Assembly (NCBI GenBank): GCA_023663905.1 | Contig: JAMPGO010000001.1 | Location: forward strand, 1 to 64,000 | Direction of reading: 5' to 3' | Source: Ruminococcus flavefaciens | Lineage (GTDB): Bacteria > Bacillota > Clostridia > Oscillospirales > Ruminococcaceae | Length of the DNA: 64,000 bases | In this document: positions 34,677-45,214 of the stretch, one piece after another | How the letters are laid out: every line of letters starts with the position of its first letter | How positions within the stretch are numbered: position 1 is the first letter of the stretch | Made by a program: the position numbers and the translations under genes | The notes under the pieces: generated by a model | Seen by the model: the letters and a program-made list of their open reading frames with translations, nothing else | What the model was told of the DNA's origin: nothing | Databases searched by the model: none

Positions 34677-34735
34677 GTATGGCAAAATATGATTTGATAT
34701 ATAATTATTTAAAAATAATAACGAGGTAAATTAAA

Positions 34736-36400
34736 ATGAGTGAAAATTTTTTCTGTTCGGGAGTTGAAAAAGCTTCACAGCGTTCGCTTTTCAACGCACT
34801 CGGACATACAAAAGAGGAAATGAAACGTCCGCTTGTTGGTATCGTATCTTCTTATAACGAGATAGTACCCGGACATATGAATATAGATAAAATTGTTGAA
34901 GCAGTAAAGCTCGGCGTAGCTATGAACGGCGGTACTCCTGTTGTATTCCCTGCAATTGCAGTCTGCGACGGTATTGCTATGGGTCACACGGGAATGAAAT
35001 ACTCGCTCGTAACACGTGACCTGATTGCCGATTCCACAGAGTGTATGGCTCTTGCTCATCACTTTGACGCACTCGTAATGGTTCCCAACTGCGACAAGAA
35101 CGTACCGGGACTTCTTATGGCTGCCGCAAGAATAAACGTGCCGACTGTTTTCGTCAGCGGAGGACCTATGCTTGCAGGTCACGTCAAGGGCAATAAAACA
35201 AGTCTCTCGTCGATGTTTGAAGCTGTCGGAGCTTACACAGCAGGCAGAATGTCTCTTGAAGATGTTGAAGAGTATGAGAATAAAGCCTGTCCTACCTGCG
35301 GTTCGTGTTCGGGTATGTACACGGCAAACTCAATGAACTGCCTTACGGAAGTGCTTGGTATGGGACTTAAAGGCAACGGTACGATTCCTGCTGTATATTC
35401 CGAAAGAATCAAGCTTGCAAAAATGGCAGGTATGCAGGTTATGGAACTCTACAGACAGAATATCCGTCCGCTTGATATTATGACTGAAAAGGCATTTATG
35501 AATGCTCTTACAGCTGATATGGCTCTTGGCTGTTCAACAAACAGTATGCTTCACCTTCCTGCAATCGCAAACGAATGCGGAGTAAATATCAACCTCGACA
35601 TCGCAAATGAAATCAGCGCAAGAACTCCAAATCTCTGTCATCTCGCACCCGCAGGTCACACATATATGGAGGATTTGAACGAAGCAGGCGGTGTATATGC
35701 CGTACTGAACGAGCTTGCAAAGAAGAATCTTATCAACACAGACTGTATGACAGTTACAGGAAAGACGGTCGGCGAAAATATTTCGGGCTGTATCAATAAA
35801 GACCCTGAGACAATCCGCCCGATTGATAATCCGTACAGCGAAACAGGCGGTATAGCTGTACTCCGTGGAAATCTTGCACCCGACAGATGTGTTGTAAAGA
35901 GAAGCGCAGTAGCTCCCGAAATGCTCGTTCACAGAGGACCTGCACGTGTATTTGACAGCGAAGAAGAGGCTATCAAGGTAATTTATGAGGGCGGTATCAA
36001 GGCTGGCGATGTTGTGATTATCCGCTACGAAGGACCTGCAGGCGGACCGGGTATGCGTGAAATGCTCTCGCCTACTTCCGCAATTCAGGGCGCAGGTCTC
36101 GGCTCAACCGTAGCGCTTATCACTGACGGCAGATTCTCGGGTGCAACAAGAGGAGCTGCAATCGGTCACGTTTCACCCGAAGCAGTAAATGGCGGTACTA
36201 TCGCATACGTAAAGGACGGCGATATGATTTCCATTGATATTCCGAACTACAGCATTACTCTCGAAGTATCGGACGAAGAACTTGCCGAGCGTAAAAAGAC
36301 TATGCCAATCAAGAAGAAAGAGGGCATTACAGGCTACCTCAAGCGTTATTCCGAAATGGTTGCTTCTGCCGACAAGGGTGCTATAATCAACAGGAAGTAA
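34736..36400 (+). CDS. ilvD: Dihydroxy-acid dehydratase
   Basis: 554 residues, usual length. Fe-S enzyme of Val/Leu/Ile synthesis. Cluster and active-site marks: [92 protein letters not shown]. It follows orf 34050 and precedes an unknown gene by 2 nt. Confidence 0.97.
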   Translation: MSENFFCSGVEKASQRSLFNALGHTKEEMKRPLVGIVSSYNEIVPGHMNIDKIVEAVKLGVAMNGGTPVVFPAIAVCDGIAMGHTGMKYSLVTRDLIADSTECMALAHHFDALVMVPNCDKNVPGLLMAAARINVPTVFVSGGPMLAGHVKGNKTSLSSMFEAVGAYTAGRMSLEDVEEYENKACPTCGSCSGMYTANSMNCLTEVLGMGLKGNGTIPAVYSERIKLAKMAGMQVMELYRQNIRPLDIMTEKAFMNALTADMALGCSTNSMLHLPAIANECGVNINLDIANEISARTPNLCHLAPAGHTYMEDLNEAGGVYAVLNELAKKNLINTDCMTVTGKTVGENISGCINKDPETIRPIDNPYSETGGIAVLRGNLAPDRCVVKRSAVAPEMLVHRGPARVFDSEEEAIKVIYEGGIKAGDVVIIRYEGPAGGPGMREMLSPTSAIQGAGLGSTVALITDGRFSGATRGAAIGHVSPEAVNGGTIAYVKDGDMISIDIPNYSITLEVSDEELAERKKTMPIKKKEGITGYLKRYSEMVASADKGAIINRK

Positions 36401-36402
36401 TT

Positions 36403-36906
36403 ATGGACAGAAAATATATAGACAGCCTGAAAATCGAGGATATACCCTGGGACAGAATGGCGACGGCATACGATACGGCAAAGAAGTATCCCAAGTATCT
36501 TGCCGTACTTGATAAAATGCAGGACATCAAAAAGATGAGCAGGGCATTTGACAAAATATCCGACTTTGAACATCAGTCTACTATGTTTCCGCCTGCTCCG
36601 TTCGCACTTGTTTTTCTCACGAGAATACTTGAAAAGGCAAGGCAGACTGATACTCCCGAGGCTGAATGGGTTATCAGAAAATTCGGCGAGGATTTTGATT
36701 ATTATCTCGAAATCTGCGCCGATGCGGACAGTACGGAACACGACGAACCGCTTGCGGATTTTTCGGATATGCTCGACGAAAAGTATCTTCTTCCGAAAAA
36801 CTGCACGGAAGATGATTTGGACGACTTTTTTGAAAATCCCGATTCTATGCCCGATGACTATTTCTACAGTTTATATTACTACTCTGCAAAAGTAATAGGC
36901 AAATAA
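36403..36906 (+). CDS. Hypothetical acidic protein between ilvD and leuC
   Basis: 167 residues, helical and acidic, no known domain ([21 protein letters not shown]-terminal [25 protein letters not shown]). Starts 2 nt after ilvD, with AGGAAGTAATT from the ilvD end as ribosome site, so it is tightly co-translated. Function unknown. Confidence 0.65.
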   Translation: MDRKYIDSLKIEDIPWDRMATAYDTAKKYPKYLAVLDKMQDIKKMSRAFDKISDFEHQSTMFPPAPFALVFLTRILEKARQTDTPEAEWVIRKFGEDFDYYLEICADADSTEHDEPLADFSDMLDEKYLLPKNCTEDDLDDFFENPDSMPDDYFYSLYYYSAKVIGK

Positions 36907-36928
36907 AAATAAAATGGAGGTTATACAA

Positions 36929-38191
36929 ATGGGTATGACAATGACTCAGAAAATTCTTGCGTCCCACGCAGGACTTGAAAGCGTACAGGCAGGACAGCTT
37001 ATCCTTGCCAAGCTCGATTTGGTACTCGGCAACGATATTACATCGCCTGTTGCTATCAAGGAATTTTCAAAACTCAACAAGGACGGAGTTTTTGATAAGG
37101 ACAAGGTTACAATGGTTATGGACCACTTCGCACCTAACAAGGACATCAAGGCTGCCGAGCAGTGCAAGATGTGCCGTGATTTCTGCGGTGAAAACGAGGT
37201 AACGCACTTCTACGATGTCGGCGAAATGGGTATCGAACACGCTCTGCTTCCCGAAAAAGGACTTGTTTCGGCAGGTTATGCAGTAATCGGCGCTGATTCC
37301 CATACCTGCACATACGGCGCACTCGGTGCATTCTCAACAGGCGTAGGCTCAACTGATATGGCTTGCGGTATGGCTATCGGCAAAGCGTGGTTCAAAGTAC
37401 CGTCGGCTATAAAGTTCAATCTCACAGGCAAGCTCCGCAAGTACGTTTCGGGCAAGGACGTTATACTTCACATCATAGGCAAAATCGGTGTTGACGGTGC
37501 GCTTTACCGCTCAATGGAATTTACAGGTGAGGGACTTTCTTCACTCTCTATGGCAGACCGTCTCTGCATAGCAAATATGGCTATTGAAGCAGGCGCAAAG
37601 AACGGTATATTCGAAGTTGACAAGATTACTCTTGACTATATCAAGGAGCATAACGGCGCAGAACCGCAGATTTTCAAGGCTGACGACGACGCTGTTTATG
37701 ATGAGGTTATTGACATCAATCTTTCTGAAATCGAACCGACAGTATCATTCCCGCACCTTCCCGAAAACGCAAAGACTTTCAGCGAAATCGGCGATATCAA
37801 GATTGACCAGGTAGTTATCGGCTCGTGTACAAACGGCAGACTTGAAGATTTACAGGAAGCTGCTGAAATTATGAAGGGCAAAAAGTGCGCAAAGGGCGTG
37901 CGTGTAATCGTTATTCCCGCAACCCAGCAGATTTATCTTGACGCTATGGAGCAGGGACTTCTTAAAATATTCATCGAAGCTGGAGCAGTTGTTTCAACTC
38001 CGACCTGCGGACCTTGTCTCGGCGGATATATGGGTATACTCGCAGCAGGCGAGCGTGCTGTAGCCACAACAAACAGAAACTTTGTCGGACGTATGGGTCA
38101 CGTTGAATCCGAAGTTTATCTTGCAAGCCCTGCAACAGCAGCCGCAAGTGCAATTACAGGCAGAATCACAAGTCCTTGGGAGGTAGAGTAA
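36929..38191 (+). CDS. leuC: 3-isopropylmalate dehydratase, large subunit
   Basis: 420 residues, the HACN/LeuC form of archaea and Firmicutes. Fe-S ligand regions: [36 protein letters not shown] and [19 protein letters not shown] 36929 is 8 nt after GGAGG; an ATG at 36914 overlaps the ribosome site and is rejected. Pairs with leuD 1 nt downstream. Confidence 0.95.
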   Translation: MGMTMTQKILASHAGLESVQAGQLILAKLDLVLGNDITSPVAIKEFSKLNKDGVFDKDKVTMVMDHFAPNKDIKAAEQCKMCRDFCGENEVTHFYDVGEMGIEHALLPEKGLVSAGYAVIGADSHTCTYGALGAFSTGVGSTDMACGMAIGKAWFKVPSAIKFNLTGKLRKYVSGKDVILHIIGKIGVDGALYRSMEFTGEGLSSLSMADRLCIANMAIEAGAKNGIFEVDKITLDYIKEHNGAEPQIFKADDDAVYDEVIDINLSEIEPTVSFPHLPENAKTFSEIGDIKIDQVVIGSCTNGRLEDLQEAAEIMKGKKCAKGVRVIVIPATQQIYLDAMEQGLLKIFIEAGAVVSTPTCGPCLGGYMGILAAGERAVATTNRNFVGRMGHVESEVYLASPATAAASAITGRITSPWEVE

Positions 38192-38192
38192 A

Positions 38193-38687
38193 ATGAAATA
38201 CACAGGAAATGTAATCAGATACGGCGACAACGTTGATACAGACGTTATCATTCCGGCACGTTATCTTAACACAAGCGACCACAAGGAACTTGCTTCTCAC
38301 TGTATGGAGGATTTGGACAAGACTTTTGTAAGCCGTGTACAGGCAGGCGACATCATTACAGCAGGCTACAACTTCGGCTGTGGCTCTTCCCGTGAACACG
38401 CTCCTATTGCAATCAAGGCAAGCGGTGTTTCGCTCGTAATCGCAAGAAGCTTTGCAAGAATCTTCTACAGAAATTCAATCAACATCGGACTTGCTATCGT
38501 TGAATGTCCCGAAGCTGTTGACGGTATCAGCGAGGGCGATAAGGTTGAGGCTGATTTGGATAACGGCATTATCAGAAATCTCACTACAGGTGCAGAGTTC
38601 AGGACAGAGCCGTTCCCTGAATTTGTACAGAAGATTATCGAAAACGGCGGACTTATCAAATCAATCGCAGACGGTGTAATCAAGTAA
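38193..38687 (+). CDS. leuD: 3-isopropylmalate dehydratase, small subunit
   Basis: 164 residues. Swivel domain with the substrate-recognition loop: [54 protein letters not shown]. Usual size for the short class. One nt after leuC. Confidence 0.96.
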   Translation: MKYTGNVIRYGDNVDTDVIIPARYLNTSDHKELASHCMEDLDKTFVSRVQAGDIITAGYNFGCGSSREHAPIAIKASGVSLVIARSFARIFYRNSINIGLAIVECPEAVDGISEGDKVEADLDNGIIRNLTTGAEFRTEPFPEFVQKIIENGGLIKSIADGVIK

Positions 38688-38735
38688 AAAAATGCGGAGC
38701 GGGATTATTCCTGCTCCTGCTGACTGGAGATTATT

Positions 38736-39155
38736 ATGAGTAAATTAATTAAGAATCTTGAGAAAATCGCTCCCGACGAGGAGATACTTGAGGGTACTTT
38801 CACAAGCGCATTTTTCAGCAATGACGAGGGAAACGAGCTTGTTGTGTGTCTCAGAAACGGCGATATTATTGACTATGCCGAAAAGTGTATTGAGCATTTC
38901 AATTCGCTTTCTGATGATATTATTGACGAAATCTGCGAGGGAATTATTGAGAGCTGTGAAGAAGAATACGACCTTGAAAACGCAAGGGATATTCTTGAAT
39001 ACTGCTGGTTTACTTCAATGGCTGTGGACGTTCCCGAAGATGACGGAATATCCTATGTAATCGAGGGCGAAGGCGACTGGGGCGAAGTTGTCGGATTTGT
39101 AATAAAAAACGGCGCACTTGCTTATGTCGGCATTGATTTTGAGGAATACTTATAA
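38736..39155 (+). CDS. Hypothetical acidic protein between leuD and leuB
   Basis: 139 residues, very acidic, no family recognised (CLRNGDIIDYAEKCIEHFNSL, CEEEYDLENARDILEYCWFT, VEGEGDWGEVVGF-like end). RBS TGGAGA. A short hairpin (38697-38718, GGAGC...GCTCC) separates it from leuD. Function unknown; cytoplasmic by lack of signal. Confidence 0.62.
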   Translation: MSKLIKNLEKIAPDEEILEGTFTSAFFSNDEGNELVVCLRNGDIIDYAEKCIEHFNSLSDDIIDEICEGIIESCEEEYDLENARDILEYCWFTSMAVDVPEDDGISYVIEGEGDWGEVVGFVIKNGALAYVGIDFEEYL

Positions 39156-39167
39156 AGGAGATTAAAA

Positions 39168-40241
39168 ATGGAATTTAATATAGCACTTCTTAAAGGCGAC
39201 GGTATAGGTCCTGAAATCGTGGACAGCACCGTAGCCGTACTTGAAAAGGTGGCTGAGAAATTCGGTCACAAGTTTAACTTCACACCGTATCTTATCGGCG
39301 GTTGTGCAATCGACGCAACAGGCAAGCCCTTACCGCAGGAAACTGTTGACGGCTGTCTTGCAAGCGACAGCGTACTTCTCGGAGCTGTAGGCGGTTATAA
39401 ATGGGACGACCAGCCCGGCAATAACAGACCCGAAAAGGCTCTTCTCGGTATACGTGAAGCGCTCGGACTTTATACCAACCTCCGTCCTGCAAAGCTCTAC
39501 CCTGCCCTCCGCAATGCTTCACCTCTTAAGGATGAGATTGTCGGCGACGGTTTCGACCTTATGATCGTCCGTGAACTCACAGGCGGTATCTATTTCGGCG
39601 ACAGAGGTTACAGACAGGGCAAATACGGCGAGGAAGCTTTTGATACAGAAGCTTACAGCGTAACAGAAATCGAGCGTATCGGACGAGTTGCTTTTGATTC
39701 CGCAATGAAGCGCAACAAGAAGCTGTGCAGTATCGATAAGGCAAACGTACTTGAAAGCTCACGTCTCTGGAGAAAGACTATGCACAGGCTTGCCGAAGAG
39801 TATCCCGAGGTTGAATACAGCGATATGTTTGTTGACAATGCCGCTATGCAGTTGGTACGCAACCCGAGACAGTTCGATGTTATCGTTACTTCAAATATGT
39901 TCGGCGATATACTCTCCGACGAAGCCTCACAGATTACAGGCTCAATCGGTATGCTTGCGAGTGCTTCAATGGGCGCAACAACACGTGGAATGTACGAACC
40001 GATTCACGGCTCTGCACCTGACATTGCGGGACAGAATAAGGCTAACCCGATTGCAACTATACTTTCAGGAGCTATGATGCTGAGGTTCTCGTTTGGTCTT
40101 GCGGAAGAAGCAGACTGCATTGAAAAGGCTGTTGACGATGTACTCAACGCAGGCTACCGTACAGCTGATTTAATGGGAAGCGCAAAGGGTACACCGCTTA
40201 CCTGCACTGAAATGACTGAAAAGGTTCTTGAGGCTATATGA
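39168..40241 (+). CDS. leuB: 3-isopropylmalate dehydrogenase
   Basis: 357 residues. Isocitrate/isopropylmalate dehydrogenase fold: [99 protein letters not shown]. Its stop overlaps the next start as ATGA. Confidence 0.97.
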   Translation: MEFNIALLKGDGIGPEIVDSTVAVLEKVAEKFGHKFNFTPYLIGGCAIDATGKPLPQETVDGCLASDSVLLGAVGGYKWDDQPGNNRPEKALLGIREALGLYTNLRPAKLYPALRNASPLKDEIVGDGFDLMIVRELTGGIYFGDRGYRQGKYGEEAFDTEAYSVTEIERIGRVAFDSAMKRNKKLCSIDKANVLESSRLWRKTMHRLAEEYPEVEYSDMFVDNAAMQLVRNPRQFDVIVTSNMFGDILSDEASQITGSIGMLASASMGATTRGMYEPIHGSAPDIAGQNKANPIATILSGAMMLRFSFGLAEEADCIEKAVDDVLNAGYRTADLMGSAKGTPLTCTEMTEKVLEAI

Positions 40242-41434
40242 GCGAAAAACTTGAAAGACTTGCCCTCGAAATAGAATCCGTAGTTATTTTCCGTGGACTC
40301 GGCAAAAATACTTTTATAAGCGACCTGTTTTATCTTATAAATGCAAATCCCGAAGAGACTGCCAAGTATATGGAATGCTACTCCGATGTTGCCGAATCGC
40401 TTTATAAAAACGGCACTTCAAATCTGAGCGAATATATGCTTAAAATCGTTCTGGAAGATGATAATTTATATATCAGGAAATCGGCAAACGGCGACGAGAT
40501 TCCGCAGGAGATGACGGAGTGCCTTATAAACGAGCTTCATATTTTTCAGGAGCTTGCCGAACTCACTCCCGAAGATTTTCTTGACGAAACCGACTACGAC
40601 GGCTTTATGCCAAGGTGGACGAACTCGCCTGTTGACATCGCAGGAAGCTATCTGGAGAGACTTAAACTCGTTCATCACTACGGCTACGGCAAGTATGCTG
40701 AATACAGTATGTTTATTTTCAAGAACGGCGAGACCGTTCCTGTGAAATATCCCGATAAACAGCGGCTTTCCGAGCTTTACGGCTATGAGAGCGAACGGAA
40801 GTCGGTTATCGACAATACCCTTGCGCTTGTCAACGGCAAAAAGGCGCAGAATGTGCTTCTGTACGGCGACGCAGGCACAGGTAAATCATCTACTGTCAAG
40901 GCTGTCGTCAACGAATTTGCCGACAGAGGACTGCGCCTTGTGGAAATAACAAAGGAACAGCTAAAGGAAATTCCTGTGCTTATTGACGAGCTTAGTGAAA
41001 ATCCGCTGAAATTCATTATATTCATTGACGATTTGAGCTTCACGGCAGGAGAGGACTGTTTCGGGGCATTAAAAGCCGTCCTTGAAGGTTCGGTTGCATC
41101 GAGGTCTGACAATATTGCAATATATGCGACGAGCAACCGCCGTCATCTGATTAAGGAGAGCTTTTCCGACCGTGAGGGCGACGACGTTCACAGGAATGAT
41201 ACTATGCAGGAAATGCTGTCATTGTCGGCACGTTTCGGACTGAGAGTCAATTTCAGCCGTCCCGACAAGAAAAACTACACGGCTATTGCGCTTGAAATGG
41301 CAAAATCTGAGGGAATTTCCCTTTCCGATGATGAAATAATACTTAAAGCCGAGCAGTTCGCTATATCGTCAGGAAACGGACGTTCCGCAAGAACAGCCAA
41401 ACAGTTCGTAAATCAATTAATTATGGAGATGTAA
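40238..41434 (+). CDS. DUF815-family AAA+ ATPase
   Basis: 398 residues. C-terminal P-loop ATPase of the DUF815 type: Walker [18 protein letters not shown] (about 205), Walker [11 protein letters not shown], sensor [14 protein letters not shown], and [10 protein letters not shown]. The N-terminal 180 residues are helical and specific to this family. Start overlaps leuB (ATGA), so it is translated from the leucine operon message. Role unknown; DUF815 proteins are widespread single ATPases. Confidence 0.85.
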   Translation: MSEKLERLALEIESVVIFRGLGKNTFISDLFYLINANPEETAKYMECYSDVAESLYKNGTSNLSEYMLKIVLEDDNLYIRKSANGDEIPQEMTECLINELHIFQELAELTPEDFLDETDYDGFMPRWTNSPVDIAGSYLERLKLVHHYGYGKYAEYSMFIFKNGETVPVKYPDKQRLSELYGYESERKSVIDNTLALVNGKKAQNVLLYGDAGTGKSSTVKAVVNEFADRGLRLVEITKEQLKEIPVLIDELSENPLKFIIFIDDLSFTAGEDCFGALKAVLEGSVASRSDNIAIYATSNRRHLIKESFSDREGDDVHRNDTMQEMLSLSARFGLRVNFSRPDKKNYTAIALEMAKSEGISLSDDEIILKAEQFAISSGNGRSARTAKQFVNQLIMEM

Positions 41435-41436
41435 AA

Positions 41437-42636
41437 ATGCTTACACTTGATAAAATCTATCACGCAAAATATATTTTAAAACAGGTTATCAGGGAAACCG
41501 ACGTTATATGTGCGCCAAAGATTAATCCCGATTCGGAAATCTGGCTCAAAACCGAGAATCTGCAGATTACAGGCTCATTCAAGGTGCGTGGAGCTTACTA
41601 TAAGATGTCCTGTCTTTCCGAAGAAGAAAAGGCAAAGGGTGTAATTGCCTGTTCTGCCGGAAATCACGCACAGGGCGTTGCACTCGCAGCCGCAAAGAAC
41701 GGTATCAGGTCAATAATCTGCCTACCCGACGGTGCGCCCATATCCAAGGTTGAGGCAACCAAGAGCTATGGTGCGGAAGTGTGCCTTGTAAAGGGTGTAT
41801 ACGACGACGCTTATGCCGAAGCACTCAGACAGCGTGACGAATACGGCTATACTTTCATTCACCCGTTCGACGACGAGAATGTCATCGCAGGACAGGGTAC
41901 TATCGGACTTGAACTTATAGAGCAGATACCCGATATGGACGCAGTTATCGTCCCTGTAGGAGGCGGAGGACTTATCTCGGGACTTGCCTTTGCAGTAAAA
42001 AGCCTTAACCCGAACATCAAGGTATACGGTGTTCAGGCAGCAGGTGCGCCGAGTATGTACAATGCCATAAGAGATAATCAGATTGAATGCCTTGACAGCG
42101 TTTCAACCATTGCGGACGGCATTGCAGTAAAAGAGCCGGGTGAGAATACATTCAGGCTTGTTTCGGAATACGTTGACGAGATTGTTACAGTTACGGACGA
42201 TGAGATTTCCGCCGCTATACTTGCACTTATGGAACAGCAGAAGCTTGTGACAGAAGGTGCAGGCGCAGTATCGGTTGCCGCCGCTATGTTCAATAAAGTA
42301 CCTGTGAAGGGCAAGAAGGTCGTATGTCTGCTTTCGGGCGGAAATATTGACGTTACTATTCTTTCGAGAGTCATCAAGCGTGGACTTCTTATGACAGGAA
42401 GAAACAGCACCCTCAATATTGAGCTTCTTGACAAGCCGGGACAGCTTCTGGGCGTATCAAAAGTTATCTCGGATTTGGGCGGAAACGTTATCTCCATTCA
42501 CCACGAGCGTGCAAGCGAGGGTTCGGACGTGAACGGCTGTTATCTGCGCATTGTGCTTGAAACAAGAAACTACGAGCATATCGAGCAGATTAAATCCGCT
42601 CTCAGAAGCAACGGCTTCAAGATTACAAACGACTGA
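41437..42636 (+). CDS. ilvA: Threonine ammonia-lyase with ACT domain
   Basis: 399 residues. PLP enzyme making 2-oxobutyrate from threonine for isoleucine synthesis. PLP lysine in ITGSFKVRGAYYK, CSAGNHAQGVALAA, PVGGGGLISGLAFAVK. One C-terminal ACT domain (about 325-399; NIELLDKPGQLLGVSKVIS) rather than the two regulatory lobes of E. coli IlvA. ATG 2 nt after the DUF815 stop. Position at the end of the BCAA cluster supports a biosynthetic role. Confidence 0.93.
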   Translation: MLTLDKIYHAKYILKQVIRETDVICAPKINPDSEIWLKTENLQITGSFKVRGAYYKMSCLSEEEKAKGVIACSAGNHAQGVALAAAKNGIRSIICLPDGAPISKVEATKSYGAEVCLVKGVYDDAYAEALRQRDEYGYTFIHPFDDENVIAGQGTIGLELIEQIPDMDAVIVPVGGGGLISGLAFAVKSLNPNIKVYGVQAAGAPSMYNAIRDNQIECLDSVSTIADGIAVKEPGENTFRLVSEYVDEIVTVTDDEISAAILALMEQQKLVTEGAGAVSVAAAMFNKVPVKGKKVVCLLSGGNIDVTILSRVIKRGLLMTGRNSTLNIELLDKPGQLLGVSKVISDLGGNVISIHHERASEGSDVNGCYLRIVLETRNYEHIEQIKSALRSNGFKITND

Positions 42637-42648
42637 TTTTTTAATAAC

Positions 42649-42811
42649 GGTGATGGATAGTGATGTATATTCTTCTTTTTCTTACTTCTCTTATAAAAAA
42701 AGAAAAAATAAAATAAAGTATGTATTTACTATATTATATGTCATTATATGTCACTATAGAAATATATACAAAGTATGCGTTTTGCTATGTTATGCATCAC
42801 TATCCATCACC
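42649..42811. repeat. Palindromic repeat element with 17-bp perfect terminal inverted repeats
   Basis: GGTGATGGATAGTGATG at 42649-42665 and its exact reverse complement at 42795-42811 enclose 129 bp of AT-rich, gene-free DNA. The inner part includes ATATGTCATTATATGTCACTATAG (cited as 42737-42760), again two near-repeats about 11 bp apart. The arm itself is two GTGATG words 10 bp apart, the same design as the TGACGG/TGACGAT words at 13.6 and 14.2 kb. MITE-like; no transposase. Confidence 0.8.
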
Positions 42812-42834
42812 CGATAAGAAAGGATTTGATTTTA

Positions 42835-43212
42835 ATGATTAAGATTCACACAGAAAAAGCACCCAAGGCAGTAGGTCCGTACTCTCAGGCTGTCGTTTCA
42901 AACGGTATGGTTTACACAAGCGGACAGATTGCAATAAATCCGCTCACAAACACAGTTGAGGCAGTTACAATCGAGGAACAGACCGAGCAGGTTATGAAGA
43001 ATCTCGGCGCAGTGCTTGAAACCGCAGGTTCATCTTTTGCAAAGGCAGTAAAGACAACCTGTTTTCTTGCCGATATGAACGACTTCACAGCATTCAATGA
43101 AATCTACGGCAAGTATTTTACCGAACTTCCTGCAAGAAGCTGTGTTGCAGTAAAAACACTCCCGAAAAACGTTCTTGTTGAGGTTGAAGTTATCGCCGAA
43201 ACAACTCTCTGA
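42835..43212 (+). CDS. ridA: RidA family enamine/imine deaminase
   Basis: 125 residues. Destroys reactive 2-aminoacrylate/enamines released by PLP enzymes such as IlvA, which fits its place just downstream. Seen: KAPKAVGPYSQAVVSNGMVYTSGQI, NLGAVLETAGSSFAKAVKTTCFL, PARSCVAVKTLPKNVLVEVEVIA with the conserved Arg. RBS AGAAAGGAT. Separated from ilvA by the repeat element. Confidence 0.94.
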   Translation: MIKIHTEKAPKAVGPYSQAVVSNGMVYTSGQIAINPLTNTVEAVTIEEQTEQVMKNLGAVLETAGSSFAKAVKTTCFLADMNDFTAFNEIYGKYFTELPARSCVAVKTLPKNVLVEVEVIAETTL

Positions 43213-43224
43213 TGAGGTAATATT

Positions 43225-44157
43225 ATGACTGTCAAAGAACTTCAGGAAAAAATCCTGACCCTTAAAAAAGAAACCAACACTGCTATTCTCGCACACAGCT
43301 ATCAGGCAAGGGAAATTGTTGAAATCGCTGATTATACAGGCGACAGCTATAAGCTCAGTGTTGACGCAACCAAAACCGAAGCTGAAAATATCCTCTTCTG
43401 CGGTGTGCATTTTATGGCAGAGACCGCAAAAATGCTCTCGCCCGAAAAGCGTGTATTTCTCTCAAATAAAAATGCGGGCTGTCCTATGGCTGAGCAGATG
43501 GACAAGGATATGATTGCACAGCTCAAGGCTTCCGAGCCTGACAGAACCGTTGTGGCTTATATCAATACCACTGCCGAGCTTAAGACCGTATGCGACGTAT
43601 GCGTTACATCATCGAGCGCACTGAAAATCGTCAATGCACTTGATACAGATAAGATACTTTTTATACCCGACTGCAATCTCGGCGCTTGGGTTAAAAAGCA
43701 GATTCCCGAAAAGGATATAAAGCTTCTGCACGGCGGTTGTCCGACTCACGCAGCAGTAACGGTAAGCGAAGTCAAGAAAGCCCGTGAAGAACATCCCGAA
43801 GCGCTTTTCCTTGCTCATCCCGAGTGCGTTCCTGCCGTTACCGCTCTTGCCGATTACGTAGGCTCAACAAGCGGTATTATGAACTTTGCCAAAAATTCCG
43901 AATGCAGGGAATTTATAATCGGCACAGAAAATTCAATCGCCGAACATCTGCAATACGACTGCCCCGACAAGAAATTCTATCCGCTTACGAAAAATCTCGT
44001 ATGCAGAAATATGAAGCTCACCACGCTTCCCGATGTTTATAATACGCTTATGGGTATTGCAGGAAAATCCGACGACGCTTTTGAGATTATAATGAGCGAC
44101 GAACTTATTGTATCTGCAAGAAAGTGCATTGACGAGATGATAAGGCTCGGCGGTTGA
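43225..44157 (+). CDS. nadA: Quinolinate synthase A
   Basis: 310 residues. 4Fe-4S enzyme condensing iminoaspartate (from NadB) with DHAP to quinolinate. Three conserved Cys regions seen: FCGVHFMAETAKMLSP, AHPECVPAV and KNLVCRNMK; also SYQAREIVEIADYTGDS, VVAYINTTAELK, FIPDCNLGAWV and GSTSGIMNF. nadB and nadC are 37 kb away, so the pathway is split. One nt before hydE. Confidence 0.96.
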   Translation: MTVKELQEKILTLKKETNTAILAHSYQAREIVEIADYTGDSYKLSVDATKTEAENILFCGVHFMAETAKMLSPEKRVFLSNKNAGCPMAEQMDKDMIAQLKASEPDRTVVAYINTTAELKTVCDVCVTSSSALKIVNALDTDKILFIPDCNLGAWVKKQIPEKDIKLLHGGCPTHAAVTVSEVKKAREEHPEALFLAHPECVPAVTALADYVGSTSGIMNFAKNSECREFIIGTENSIAEHLQYDCPDKKFYPLTKNLVCRNMKLTTLPDVYNTLMGIAGKSDDAFEIIMSDELIVSARKCIDEMIRLGG

Positions 44158-44158
44158 T

Positions 44159-45196
44159 ATGACGGAACTTGCTGAAAAATTATACCGCACAGGAAATCTC
44201 GATGACGGAGAACTCAGGCAGATTATCGAAACCGATGATAAAGAAACTGCCGAAGCTCTCCGCCTGAGAGCCGACGAGGTGAGACAGAAATATTACGGCA
44301 AAAAAGTTTTCCTGCGAGGACTTATTGAAATATCGTCCTATTGCAAAAACGACTGCTACTACTGCGGAATCAGACGAAGCAATAAATCCGCAGACCGCTA
44401 CCGCCTTGACCGTAATACTATTATGGAATGCGCTGAAACAGGCTATAAACTCGGCTTCCGCACGTTCGTAATGCAGGGCGGTGAGGATTCTTTTTTTACC
44501 GACGACTATCTGTGTGGTATTATACACGATATTAAAAGCAGATACCCTGACTGCGCCGTTACTCTTTCGCTCGGAGAGCGTTCGTATGAGAGCTACAAGC
44601 GCCTTAAAGAAGCAGGTGCGGACAGGTATCTTCTCCGTCACGAATCAGCCGACAGCGAATTATACAGCCGTCTGCACCCACAGGAAATGAGCCTTGCAAA
44701 CCGCAAGGAATGCCTTTATAATCTGCGTGAACTCGGCTATCAGGTCGGTACGGGATTTATGGTCGGCGCACCGTATCAGACGACGGATAATATCATCGCC
44801 GACATACGCTTTATGCAGGATTTACAGCCACAGATGATAGGCATAGGTCCGTTCATACCGCATAAGGATACGCAGTACAGGGACGAAAAGGGCGGTACTC
44901 TTGAGCTTACCCTCCGCCTGCTCGGTATTCTGAGACTTATATTCCCGAAAATTCTGCTTCCTGCGACGACTGCGCTCGGCACGATTGCACCCAACGGCAG
45001 AGAGCTTGGACTTAAAACAGGGTGCAATGTTGTTATGCCGAATCTGTCGCCCGTTGATGTCAGAGAAAAATACAGCCTGTATGATAACAAAATCTGTACG
45101 GGCGAGGAATCCGCAGAATGCCGTAACTGTCTGCAAAGGCGCATAGTATCGGCAGGATATGAAATCGCTGACGAAAGAGGCGATTGTATTAAATAA
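44159..45196 (+). CDS. hydE: [FeFe]-hydrogenase maturase HydE (radical SAM)
   Basis: 345 residues. Radical SAM cluster EISSYCKNDCYYCGIRRSN (CX3CX2C), then FVMQGGEDSFFTDDYLC, LSLGERSYESYKRLKEAGADRYLLRHES and GTGFMVGAPYQT, as in HydE. Helps build the diiron active site of FeFe hydrogenase. hydF and hydG are not in the window. Tight 1-nt spacing to nadA, another Fe-S enzyme. A PylB-like or other HydE-like role is less likely. Confidence 0.88.
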   Translation: MTELAEKLYRTGNLDDGELRQIIETDDKETAEALRLRADEVRQKYYGKKVFLRGLIEISSYCKNDCYYCGIRRSNKSADRYRLDRNTIMECAETGYKLGFRTFVMQGGEDSFFTDDYLCGIIHDIKSRYPDCAVTLSLGERSYESYKRLKEAGADRYLLRHESADSELYSRLHPQEMSLANRKECLYNLRELGYQVGTGFMVGAPYQTTDNIIADIRFMQDLQPQMIGIGPFIPHKDTQYRDEKGGTLELTLRLLGILRLIFPKILLPATTALGTIAPNGRELGLKTGCNVVMPNLSPVDVREKYSLYDNKICTGEESAECRNCLQRRIVSAGYEIADERGDCIK

Positions 45197-45214
45197 AAAA
45201 ACAGGAGAAAATTT

